Assembly (NCBI GenBank): GCA_024276125.1
Contig: JAJRXT010000099.1
Span: forward strand, 1 to 64,000
DNA from: a bacterium
GTDB lineage: Bacteria > SZUA-182 > SZUA-191 > JAJRXT01
Length of the DNA stretch: 64,000 nucleotides
Reading direction: 5' to 3'
In this document: piece after piece, positions 9,640 through 18,626 of the stretch
Numbering within the stretch: the stretch's first letter is position 1
Layout of the letters: every line of letters begins with the position of its first letter
Notes under the pieces: model-generated
Told to the model about the DNA's origin: nothing
Databases searched by the model: none
Seen by the model: the letters and a program-made list of their open reading frames with translations, nothing else
Made by a program: the position numbers and the translations under genes

Positions 9640-9828
9640 GTCATTCTTAAACGAAGTGAAGAATCTTCATGTTGCGTGAGCAGACCCTTATACTAAGTTG
9701 CAATCAAAAATTTGGCGCTCTTAAGTCGTTCCTAACTTAAGAGTCTTCAGAGGTCGGGCTTAAGAAACAAGGCCGACTACCGTGATATTTTTAAAAGCAA
9801 CTTAGTATTAGCTTCGTTTAAGGGTGAC
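9640..9828. repeat. GTCATTCTGA-family palindrome split by another element
   Basis: The left arm (GTCATTCTTAAACGAAGTG...) and right arm (...GCTTCGTTTAAGGGTGAC) of one repeat are separated by a 119-bp insert. Compare the uninterrupted relative at 35403..35471. Confidence 0.7.
9690..9808. mobile_element. 119-bp miniature element inside the palindrome
   Basis: Ends are inverted repeats ATACTAAGTTGC and GCAACTTAGTAT. Direct TTA triplets flank the 10-base core ends. The interior carries a further 'gctcttaag ... cttaagagt' inverted repeat and a 'gtcgggcttaag ... aaggccgac' one. No coding sequence. Confidence 0.6.
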
Positions 9829-9945
9829 AATTAAGAAGTTCTAAACGCGACAATTTAAAATGGTTAGTGTGCTAGCTTACACAATAAGTTGCCTGAACAG
9901 GTTTTATGTTCAGGGCTCAATTTTTCTAAGAGAAGGATTTTGTTT

Positions 9946-11184
9946 ATGAAAAACAAGAGAAACGGCAATATCGTACTCAAGTGTTCCTTTTGTGGCAAAA
10001 CCCAGGATCAAGTACGTAAACTAATAGCCGGACCGACAGTATATATATGCGATGAGTGTATTGAACTGTGTAATGATATAATTGAAGAGTAATGGGAAGA
10101 CGAAAAAGGTAAAGGGCTAAGACGCCTGCCTAAGCCACAGGAAATAAAGCAAGCTTTGGATGAATATGTAATAGGGCAGGAAAAGGCTAAGCGTATACTG
10201 GCCGTATCAGTACACAACCATTATAAAAGAGTGGAAGCAAATATTGTCTCCAAGGAAGTTGAGCTGCAAAAAAGCAATATTCTGCTAATAGGACCGACAG
10301 GCTCAGGTAAAACCCTGCTTGCGCAGACACTAGCCAGAATACTGCATGTTCCTTTTACCATTGTGGATGCTACTACATTAACCGAGGCGGGTTATGTTGG
10401 AGAAGATGTAGAAAATATTATATTAAAATTATTGCAATTAGCGGATTATGATGTCAAACGGTGTGAGCGCGGGATTGTATATATAGATGAAATTGACAAA
10501 ATCAGTCGTAAAACCGAAAGTCCTTCCATAACCAGAGATGTTTCAGGAGAGGGCGTCCAGCAGGCGCTGCTCAAGCTGATAGAGGGTACAACAGCCAGCG
10601 TGCCGCCGCAAGGAGGAAGAAAACATCCGCATCAGGAGTTTGTACAGGTGGATACCACCAATATTTTGTTTATTTGCGGCGGGGCGTTTAATGGTTTGGA
10701 AAAAGTCGTTCAACACCGTATAGGAAAAAACGCTATCGGATTTGGAGCTAAGGTGGTAAACAAGCATGACCGTAAAATGGGAGAGTTGTTTGCTATGGTT
10801 CAGCCGTGTGATCTCTTGAAATACGGCCTTATTCCAGAATTTGTAGGCCGCCTGCCGGTGGTGGCTACTTTAGAAGAATTGGATTAGACCGCTTTAGTAC
10901 GTATACTGCAAGAGCCTAAAAACGCTTTAATTAAACAATATCAAAAATTCTTTGAATTTGAACGCGTAAAACTTCGGTTTGCACCGGAGGCAATAACCGC
11001 AGTAGCAAAAGCGGCTATAAACCACGGCAGCGGCGCCCGCGGTCTAAGGGGTGTGCTGGAAGAAATTATGCTGGATATAATGTATGATCTGCCGTCTCAA
11101 AGCAGTCTAAAAGAGTGTATAATCAGTAAAGAGGTGATCTTAAACAAAGATAGACCCATTATGGTTTATGAAAAGGCGTCTTAA
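9946..11184 (+). CDS. clpX: ClpX unfoldase with two in-frame stop codons
   Basis: Read through, this is a complete 412-residue ClpX, the AAA+ unfoldase that feeds ClpP. The ATG follows AGAAGGA. The zinc-binding domain (CSFCGK ... [10 protein letters not shown]) is at residues about 10-43, Walker A GPTGSGKT at 116-123, Walker B VYIDEIDK near 180. Codon 49 is TAA (10090..10092) in the linker after DIIEE, and codon 314 is TAG (10885..10887) within LEELD-stop-TALVRIL, where ClpX consensus is LDEEALV. Everything downstream stays in frame and well conserved to the natural TAA at 11182. Glu fits both sites. Either the stops are read through or they are G-to-T changes in the sequence. Confidence 0.9.
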
Positions 11185-11240
11185 AGCGGGCGAATAAAAA
11201 AGGACGCTTATATATATTTAAAGTCAGCACTTATTCTAAG

Positions 11241-11670
11241 TAACGTGAGTTCGACATAAGAAACATTAAAACACAGTTATATATTAATTAACTGATGTTA
11301 CGCAAAAAAGACTAATCACATCACCGTAGGGTGGATTAAGGGGCTTTATTTAACAGGCGTTCTTATATAAATAAAGGATAACAATTTATTAAAAGATTAC
11401 CCCGAATCCACCACGCCCGCTCACGAGTAGGCGTGGTGGGTCCGCAACTACAAAATAACGTATGCCTAACAGACATTTTTGACTCTTTCATGATACGGGC
11501 TTTGACCACCCTACATTTATAAAAGCAGGGTTTGCGTAACATAAGTTAATTAATTGGTGTAAATTTCTGTAGGTGAGAGGCTTGTCCTCTCCCGAATCAC
11601 GGGCTAAGGACAAGCCGTCGCCCGTATCAGTTTAATAAAATCAACAAGTTTTATGTCGAACTTAAGGTTA
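11241..11670. repeat. Family C inverted-repeat element carrying a nested element
   Basis: The ends TAACGTGAGTTCGACATAAG and TTTTATGTCGAACTTAAGGTTA are inverted repeats of the family seen intact at 21153..21317. The interior has the 'ggcttgtcc ... ggacaagcc' palindrome. It is split by the family D element at 11292..11545, so family C was here first. Confidence 0.75.
11292..11545. mobile_element. Family D miniature element with 8-bp target duplication
   Basis: A 254-bp element with terminal inverted repeats CTGATGTTACGCAAA and TTTGCGTAACATAAG. It is flanked on both sides by TTAATTAA (11284..11291 and 11546..11553). Interior marks are 'gtagggtggattaaggggc' and 'ccaccctacattt' near the two ends and a central 'ccaccacgcc ... 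ggcgtggtgg' palindrome. No transposase. Confidence 0.8.
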
Positions 11671-11677
11671 AGTAAAA

Positions 11678-11797
11678 ATGGATAGCCTTACTTTGTTTTT
11701 CATTTTGATAACAGTTATTGTGTTAGGAGCCGGCGGCTACTGTGTTTATCAGGACAGAAAACCCAACAGCCCCTCTCATAAAGAAAAGCGCGTTTAG
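11678..11797 (+). CDS. Small single-span membrane protein
   Basis: A 39-residue reading frame beginning ATGGATAGC and ending in TAG. Residues 4-25 (LTLFFILITVIVLGAGGYCV) are a strong membrane segment, followed by a basic tail ending HKEKRV. The size and topology recall small subunits or regulators of membrane complexes, but no family is recognised. It lies between the repeat cluster and lon, with no clear ribosome site, so whether it is expressed is uncertain. Confidence 0.45.
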   Translation: MDSLTLFFILITVIVLGAGGYCVYQDRKPNSPSHKEKRV

Positions 11798-11981
11798 CGC
11801 TAAAATGTACAAGTTATTTTGTGACAGTTCCTAAATAGTGGCGTACTCGTAAAATTCCTCATTTATGTTTCAATAAATCAATAATAGGTTCTCGCTTAAA
11901 GCGGTATAATATTTTTTTATAAGAGTATCAATACTGATTGTATTTTATTGCGGTTATAGGGAACCAGGAGTAATTAATTAT

Positions 11982-14402
11982 ATGTTTTTTCAAGACAAGA
12001 AAGAAAAAAAAGGCAAAATTATCCCAATGTTGCCTTTGAGGGATGTGGTAGTATTTCCACATATGATTGTTCCCTTGTTTGTAGGACGGGAAAAATCCAT
12101 TAATGCCTTGGAAATGGCCGAGGGGCAGGATAATCGTATTCTATTGGCTACCCAAAAAAGCGCCAAAACCGACGGTCCTAAACCCAGTGAGATATATGAT
12201 GTAGGAGTTGTTGCTGAAATACTGCAATTGCTAAAATTACCCGATTCTACAGTTAAAGTGTTGGTGGAAGGGCAATATAGAGCGGAGATTATCAGATATA
12301 CTCCGCGTCAGGAATTTTTAGAGGTAGAGATAAAAGAGGCTATCCAAAAAATAACTCCAAGCAATGAAGTGGAAGCGCTTATGCGCAGCGTATGTTCCAA
12401 ATTTGAGGAATATATAAAATTAAACGCCAAGATTCCGCCAGAGGCTATCCTATCCACCAGCAACATAGAGGATACCGACCGCTTAGCTGATGTGATCATT
12501 TCGCACCTGCCTATAAAAGTTCCTGAAAAACAGAAAATGTTAGAGACAATATCTCCGGTAGAACGATTGAATGCCTTGGCTAATCTACTTGAATCTGAGA
12601 TAGAAATATTACAGATTGAAAAGCGTATTCGCGGGCGCGTACGTCATCAGATGGAAAAATCGCAAAAAGAATACTATTTAAATGAGCAGTTAAAGGCTAT
12701 TCAAAAAGAATTAAGCGGACGCGACGATCAGCGTGAAGAGCTGGATAAGCTAAAAAGTAAAGTAAAAAAAGCTAAAATGTCTAAGGATGCTGAAGAAAAA
12801 GCGCTAAAGGAATTAAAGCGCTTAGAACAAATGCCCCCTATGTCGGCTGAAGGTACGGTAGTGTTAAATTATATTTAGTGGCTGGTTTCCCTGCCTTGGA
12901 GTAAGTCTTCTCAGGAAAAAGTGCAAATAAACGAAGCCGAGCAGATATTGGATGAGGACCATTACGGTCTGGAAAAAGTAAAAGAACGTATTTGCGAATA
13001 TTTAGCGGTACGTCAGTTGGTAAAAAAGATAAAGGGGCCGATATTATGTCTTGTAGGCCCGCCGGGGGTGGGGAAGACCTCTTTATCCAAGTCCATCTCT
13101 CGTTCTATGGGACGAAAATTTATAAGGCTTTCTTTGGGTGGAGTGCGTGACGAGGCGGAAATTCGCGGTCATCGCCGAACATATATCGGCGCTATGCCCG
13201 GCAGGATTATTCAGTCCATGAAAAAAGTTAAGGTTAAGAATCCGGTTTTTCTGCTGGATGAAATTGATAAGATGAGTACCGATTTTAGAGGCGACCCCTC
13301 AGCTGCGTTGCTGGAAGTGCTTGATCCTGAACAAAATAATGCTTTTAGCGATCACTACCTTGAAGTTGACTTTGATTTATCAGAAGTGTTTTTTATTACT
13401 ACCGCTAATGTGTTGCATAATATTCCTCAGCCCTTACAAGACAGAATGGAAGTTATTCGCCTGCCCGGCTATACGGAAGAGGAAAAGGTTAATATAGCCG
13501 AAAAATTCCTAGCGCCCAGCCAATTGCAAACCAATGGTTTAGGAAAAAATAATCTCAATTTCTCTCTCTCGGTTATCAGGCAGATTGTACAAAAGTACAC
13601 CCGCGAGGCCGGAGTACGTAACTTGGAGCGTGAGTTAGCCAAAGTTTGCCGTAAAGTGGCCAGACGCATTGTAAAAGAAGGTAAAGACACCAAAATCAGC
13701 TTAACTGCAAAAAACCTGCATAAATATTTAGGCGTAGCCAAATATAGCTACCAGGCGGCCGAACACAAAGACGAGATAGGGCTGTCCACTGGTTTAGCCT
13801 GGACGGAAGTCGGCGGAGATATCCTGGTTACTGAAGTTACTGTAATGGATGGTAAAGGCAATTTAACTCTTACCGGACATTTAGGAGATGTTATGAAAGA
13901 GTCGGCTCATGCCGCTTTAAGCTATATTCGTTCCCGCTCCAGAGAATTGGGTTTGGCCAAAAACTTTTATCAGAAGGTCGATATTCATATACATGTACCG
14001 GAGGGCGCAATTCCTAAAGACGGACCATCGGCCGGTATTACTATGGCAACAGCATTAGCATCCGCATTGACCAGGCATAAGGTTAAACGCGATGTTGCTA
14101 TGACTGGAGAGATAACCTTAAGGGGGCGGGTATTACCTATCGGCGGGTTGAAAGAAAAAATATTAGCCGCTCATCGGGCTGAAATAAAAACCCTGATAAT
14201 GCCGCGCCAGAATGAAAAGGACTTAAAGGAAATCCCCGCCAAGGTTAAAAATGCGCTGAAGATCGTAATGGTAGAGCATATGGATGAGGTGTTAAAAGAG
14301 GCCTTACGGCCTACTGTGGCGGAAGATGAACCACTGGATACCGGAGATTCCATGTATGATGACAGTTACCAAAACACTGCATTGCCTCAACAAGTTAATT
14401 AG
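11982..14402 (+). CDS. lon: ATP-dependent protease Lon with one in-frame stop codon
   Basis: Read through, this is a full-length 806-residue LonA, the cytoplasmic AAA+ serine protease for misfolded and regulatory proteins. The N-terminal substrate domain is at about 10-210, a coiled-coil at about 215-290, Walker A GPPGVGKT at 359-366, and the Ser/Lys dyad at Ser683 ([10 protein letters not shown]) and Lys724 (GGLKEKIL). Codon 299 (12876..12878) is TAG within VVLNYI-stop-WLVSLPW, where Lon proteins have NYI(D/E)WL. A GAG codon would give Glu by one base change. The halves on either side are intact and at family length, so simple decay is unlikely. An AGGAG site precedes the ATG. Confidence 0.92.
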
Positions 14403-14439
14403 GCTTGTTGAACTATATAAAATTACAACCTGCTGAAAC

Positions 14440-14471
14440 ACAATGGGGCTTAAATAAGCCCTGTTTTTTTT
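14440..14471 (+). terminator. Rho-independent terminator of lon
   Basis: GGGCTTA and TAAGCCC pair around a short AA loop, extended by flanking ACA/TGT, and run into eight T residues, 38 bases after the lon stop. Confidence 0.8.
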
Positions 14472-14475
14472 ATGT

Positions 14476-15537
14476 GTGATTAAAAATATTATGTATATTA
14501 GGATAACCCCACATTCTAAAATAGCCGCAAAATTATTTACGCTAAAGCCGCTAACAGCTTTTTTTTTGCTGGTTATTGGAGTTTTATGTATAATTAATTG
14601 CGGCGATACTCCCTCTACTGAGAATCAAGACAATATAATTACAATTACAGAAAATCCGGTAATAGCGATTGTAAATGGAGAAAAAATAAAATTAGAGGAT
14701 TTAAATAAGCGTTTCCTGCCGGTTAAATTGCAATATACCTTAAGCCTGCCTCCTGAAGTAGATAAAAACATGCAGCAGTTGCAACAAGAGTTTCTGCAAA
14801 AATTAATTGATAAAAAATTATTGCTCCAAGAAGTCCAAAATAAAAAAATTACTGTCGATAGAAACGAATTAGAGCAGTATTTAAATAAAATATCAGACCC
14901 TAGCGCCGATAAAAAATCAAATAACCAACAAAATAAAAATGGTAATGATAATAAAAACTGGCAAAAGGAAATAAAACAGGAACTTTTAATTAACAAACTA
15001 ATTAAGCAGGAGATAGAACAAAATATACTGGTTACAGAAGAGGAAGCAGCAAGCTATTATGATATGTATCCAGAGCAGTTTAAGCAGCCGGAACAAGTTA
15101 GGGTCCGCCAGATTTTAATGGAGACCGAATGGGAAGCTGAAGCCCTTCGTAAAAAGTTAATACGCGGGGCTGATTTTAAAAAATTAGCCGAGGCAAATTC
15201 CCTAAGCCCGGATGGCGCAAAAGGAGGAGATTTAGGCTATTTTGGCAGCGGATATATGCCGCCTGAGTTTGATGAGGTCGCCTTTTCATTAAAAAAAGGA
15301 AAAATAAGCAAGGTTTTTAAAAGCAGTTATGGTTATCATATCTTTAAGCTGATTGATAAAAAAAAAGCCGGTAAGCTTTCCTTTGACCAAGTTAAAGATA
15401 AAATAAAACAAAAAATAATGGCGGGAAAAAAGGATAAAGCCATAACTAATTGGATGGCGCAATTGCGTTCTAGGGCTAATATTAAAATAGTGCCTTATTT
15501 TGCAACGGGTAAAAATAAAAAACCAGCCACAGGCTAA
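14476..15537 (+). CDS. Peptidyl-prolyl isomerase lipoprotein (SurA/PrsA-like)
   Basis: The 353-residue product starts at GTG, or alternatively ATG at 14491. A membrane segment ends in a lipobox-like CIINCG (about residues 30-43), indicating lipid anchoring in the periplasm. Residues about 60-200 form the SurA_N helical chaperone region with an Asn/Lys-rich low-complexity insert (NNQQNKNGNDNKN). Residues about 210-310 are a parvulin domain (VRVRQILMETEW ... GGDLGYFGSGYMPPEFDEVAF ... YGYHIFKLID). It would assist folding of exported or outer-membrane proteins. It is followed by a second parvulin gene, so this is a two-foldase block. Confidence 0.85.
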   Translation: MIKNIMYIRITPHSKIAAKLFTLKPLTAFFLLVIGVLCIINCGDTPSTENQDNIITITENPVIAIVNGEKIKLEDLNKRFLPVKLQYTLSLPPEVDKNMQQLQQEFLQKLIDKKLLLQEVQNKKITVDRNELEQYLNKISDPSADKKSNNQQNKNGNDNKNWQKEIKQELLINKLIKQEIEQNILVTEEEAASYYDMYPEQFKQPEQVRVRQILMETEWEAEALRKKLIRGADFKKLAEANSLSPDGAKGGDLGYFGSGYMPPEFDEVAFSLKKGKISKVFKSSYGYHIFKLIDKKKAGKLSFDQVKDKIKQKIMAGKKDKAITNWMAQLRSRANIKIVPYFATGKNKKPATG

Positions 15538-15633
15538 ACTAATTGCCTCTCTAGCGTCCTGCGTCCCCAAGCGCCGGCCTATATTTACACCAAACCAAAT
15601 GTGATTACACAATTTTATACACAAGTGAAAAAA

Positions 15634-16599
15634 ATGACAGCAAGCAAAGAAATTAAAGGCCTTATATTCCCCATCTTATGCCTTATCTGCTTATTTTGTT
15701 TTACTAAGACTAAAACAGCGCAGGCGGTGATAATAGATAAAATAGTAGCTGTAGTAAACGTGGAAATGATTACCCTAAGCGATGTATTAAAAAGTGAAGG
15801 TATACTTTCCAGCAAGGGTTATACCAGTATTCCCAATACTACCCCCCTATTAAACAAAGAAGTTCTGGATAAAATAATTGAAAAGAAAATTCTGTTGCAA
15901 TTAGCTAACGAAAAAAACGCTCAAGTACCGGAAGAACAATTACAAGCCGCCATAAATGATATAATAGAGCAGTATGGAGCGGAAAACATGACTCAATTGG
16001 CGGAAGAATTAAAACAGCAGGGACTTTCTATTGAAGGTTTAAGGCAGGAAATTGAAGATAAAATAAAGATAGCCAAATTGGTAAATATTGAAGTACGCTC
16101 AAAGATTATGATTACCAATAGCGAACTAGATGAATATTATAAGCAACATATTGATGAATATGAAAAAAAAGAAAAAATAAACGCTAGCCACATCCTCTTG
16201 CCATTATCTCAAGAGATTGCCAAGCAGGAGAAAACAAAAGTAAAGCAACAGGCCGAAGAAATAATTAATTGGCTAAGGCAGCAGCCAAAAAATACGGCTG
16301 ATCCATCAACGAAGTTTGAAGTATCATGGAGTGATTTGGGATATATAAAACGCGGGGATTTAATGGCTGAGCTTGAAAAGGCTATCTGGGAACTAAAAGT
16401 GGGAGAAATTGTCCTTGTCCGCACGCAATTGGGCTATCATATTGTGCAAATTACTGACCGCAAGATACCTTCTTTAGAAAATGATCCAAAAGTAAAAGAG
16501 GAGATCGAGGAAATCATACGGCAAAAAAAAACCAACAAACGCTTAGAGGCTTGGTTAAATGAACTGCGCGACAAGGCTACTATTGATATTATGCCGTAG
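15634..16599 (+). CDS. SurA-like periplasmic chaperone and peptidyl-prolyl isomerase
   Basis: About 321 residues from ATG 15634; an in-frame GTG at 15601 is the alternative. A signal peptide covers residues about 1-32 (cleavage near TAQA). The SurA_N signature follows at once (IDKIVAVVNVEMITLSDV), then helical residues to about 160. A parvulin domain lies at about 180-290 (KINASHILLPL ... SDLGYIKRGDLMAELEKAIW ... LGYHIVQITD). The role is folding of outer-membrane proteins in the periplasm. It lies 96 bases after the previous parvulin gene and ends 11 bases before the microcompartment shell gene. Confidence 0.85.
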   Translation: MTASKEIKGLIFPILCLICLFCFTKTKTAQAVIIDKIVAVVNVEMITLSDVLKSEGILSSKGYTSIPNTTPLLNKEVLDKIIEKKILLQLANEKNAQVPEEQLQAAINDIIEQYGAENMTQLAEELKQQGLSIEGLRQEIEDKIKIAKLVNIEVRSKIMITNSELDEYYKQHIDEYEKKEKINASHILLPLSQEIAKQEKTKVKQQAEEIINWLRQQPKNTADPSTKFEVSWSDLGYIKRGDLMAELEKAIWELKVGEIVLVRTQLGYHIVQITDRKIPSLENDPKVKEEIEEIIRQKKTNKRLEAWLNELRDKATIDIMP

Positions 16600-16610
16600 T
16601 TTTTTTTATT

Positions 16611-17159
16611 ATGTACCCAGCTATTGGATTAGTGGAGTTAAACAGCATAGCCAAAGGTATTATGGTAATGGATGCTATGCTAAAGAAGGCTCCGATAAAA
16701 ATAATTGAGGCTATGCCGGTGTGTCCGGGTAAGTATATGGCGCTTATTGCCGGTGAGGTAGCTTGTGTGGAAGCTTCGCTTGAAGTGGGAGTTGCTGTGG
16801 GGGAAAACTATGTACTTGATCAGTTGTTCTTACCATATGTACACGAGCAGGTCGTGCCCGCTATATTGACCCTTACTGAAATTGACCAGTTGCAGGCTTT
16901 AGGTATTATGGAGACATTTTCCATTGCCACGGGTATATTAGCGGCTGATGCAGCGGTTAAGGCGGCTGATATTACCTTGATTGAGGTGCGCTTGGCTAAG
17001 GGGCTGGCCGGTAAATCATTTGTTACGCTCACGGGTAAAATCGCAGATGTGGAGGCTGCTATTAGCGCCGGTACAGATTTAGTTGTCTCTAAAGGACTGC
17101 TATTGACCCAGGTTATTATACCCGCTCCCCATGATGAGGTTACTGACAAGGTATTATAA
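16611..17159 (+). CDS. PduT-like tandem-BMC microcompartment shell protein
   Basis: 182 residues with two BMC domains in tandem (about 4-85 and 97-180), the trimeric BMC-T architecture. Each opens with the fold's typical line (AIGLVELNSIAKGIMVMDAM; ALGIMETFSIATGILAADAA). Cys38 in VCPGKYM sits exactly where PduT has the cysteine that holds a pore iron-sulfur cluster, so electron passage across a protein shell is the likely job. No other shell or enzyme genes of a compartment are nearby, although a PduS-like protein is encoded at 43388..44725. It may be cotranscribed with the foldase just upstream. No strong ribosome site precedes the ATG. Confidence 0.88.
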   Translation: MYPAIGLVELNSIAKGIMVMDAMLKKAPIKIIEAMPVCPGKYMALIAGEVACVEASLEVGVAVGENYVLDQLFLPYVHEQVVPAILTLTEIDQLQALGIMETFSIATGILAADAAVKAADITLIEVRLAKGLAGKSFVTLTGKIADVEAAISAGTDLVVSKGLLLTQVIIPAPHDEVTDKVL

Positions 17160-17165
17160 CCCTCC

Positions 17166-17322
17166 TGACTTATCCGACATTATTTTATTAATGGACGCGA
17201 AATATCTGTAAGATAGGGGCTTGTCCCTCCCAAATCACGGGCTTAGGACAGGGTTACTAACCCACGCCGCCGTCCTTACAGCTTAATAAAATTAATAAGT
17301 TTTATGTTCGCACTCAGGTTTT
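17166..17322. repeat. Decayed family C element
   Basis: Degenerate ends (GACTTATCCGACATTA at the left, TTTATGTTCGCACTCAGGTT at the right) and the central 'ggggcttgtccc ... aatcacgggct' block match family C, with several mismatches. This is an old copy. Confidence 0.55.
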
Positions 17323-17335
17323 TTTAGATAAAAAG

Positions 17336-18484
17336 ATGTATAAGGTAAAACCACCAATGAAAACAGCCATAACTAAAATTATTGGCAAATTATCTTTATT
17401 GCTTGTCTCAATTGTTTTTACGCTTATTTTGGCAGAGGTTCTGGTCAGAGTATCTTTTCCCACCGGAAATGAGCCGGGAACTCCGGCTGGACAGTTGGGT
17501 ATATGTTTTTGGGTACATGATGATATTTTGGGTTATAGGCAATTGCCGAATGTAAATTCCGGCTGGAAAGGTGTTTCTGTAATTACCAATTCCAAGGGAA
17601 TCAGGGACAATGAATATACTTATGAGCGCCAACCTCAAAAAAACAGAATTCTGGTTTTGGGAGATTCTTATGTTTGGGGATGGGGAGTAAAACGCCAAGA
17701 GATATTTACCAAATTAATAGAAAGTCAAAAAGAAAATTTGGAAGTAATCAGCATGGGTGTCCCCGGTTATTCTACTGATCAGGAATTATTATGGTTTAAA
17801 GACGAAGGATTAAAATATTCCCCTGATATTTTGTTGCTGCTAATCGAGGGGGGAGATTTTTATGGTGATGTATCGTATATGTGCGGCGGACGCTTTAAAC
17901 CGATGTTTAGTATAGAAAATGACAAGTTAATATTGACTCATGTACCTGTACCAGATGACCCGGTTATAAGAAAAATCCACTATTTTTTCCGCAGTCACTC
18001 CTATTTTTATATATTTTTATATAAAAGAAACATAACCGAACTGGCGAAAAGTCTTTATGAAAAAATTACCGATAAACCGCTAAGCTCAGGTAGAGCATCT
18101 AAGGTTGAATCAACCAAAAAGTCTTCTGAATCAGTAAAGGAAAATATAAAAAATAAATACATTGTTACTTTAAAAATTTTAAAGGAAATACATTCTATCT
18201 GTAAGGAAAACAACATCAAACTTATCCTTGCCGCCCATCATATGGTACCAGAACAGCTCGAAGTTCTTGATGGATTAGCTAAAGAAGATGACTTTCCATT
18301 TATTAATCTTATCCCTTCATTAGCAAACTTTAAAAAGGCGAATCCTGATACAAAAATCAGATTGGGAAATGCGGATGACCATTGGGACCCATTAGGGCAC
18401 AAAATCATAGCAGATGCCATAATTGATTACATGGACAAACACCAACTATGGCCAAGCCCAAACCAATCGCCCAACACTGTTTAG
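17336..18484 (+). CDS. Membrane-anchored SGNH/GDSL-family hydrolase
   Basis: 382 residues; ATG 17357 is an equally possible start. An N-terminal membrane segment (about residues 12-38) leads to a periplasmic SGNH hydrolase fold. Block I is ILVLGDSYVWGWG near residue 104 and the catalytic Asp-His block is NADDHWDPLGHKI near residue 350. A Lys/Ser-rich, probably flexible, insert lies near 230-275. Enzymes of this type remove or transfer acyl groups on surface polysaccharides or lipids; the substrate cannot be told from sequence. It stands alone between a family C remnant and argJ, which faces it. Confidence 0.8.
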   Translation: MYKVKPPMKTAITKIIGKLSLLLVSIVFTLILAEVLVRVSFPTGNEPGTPAGQLGICFWVHDDILGYRQLPNVNSGWKGVSVITNSKGIRDNEYTYERQPQKNRILVLGDSYVWGWGVKRQEIFTKLIESQKENLEVISMGVPGYSTDQELLWFKDEGLKYSPDILLLLIEGGDFYGDVSYMCGGRFKPMFSIENDKLILTHVPVPDDPVIRKIHYFFRSHSYFYIFLYKRNITELAKSLYEKITDKPLSSGRASKVESTKKSSESVKENIKNKYIVTLKILKEIHSICKENNIKLILAAHHMVPEQLEVLDGLAKEDDFPFINLIPSLANFKKANPDTKIRLGNADDHWDPLGHKIIADAIIDYMDKHQLWPSPNQSPNTV

Positions 18485-18626
18485 GAAATATACACAAATC
18501 ATCTTATTCTTATAGGAAGCCCCCCTCCTGCCGGTCAAAGCAGTTGGGATGGCGGCACAGCCTCGTAGAAAAATTAGACTTTTCAGATGATTATGTCTGG
18601 TGACAATGAACTTATGCAATTAAACG

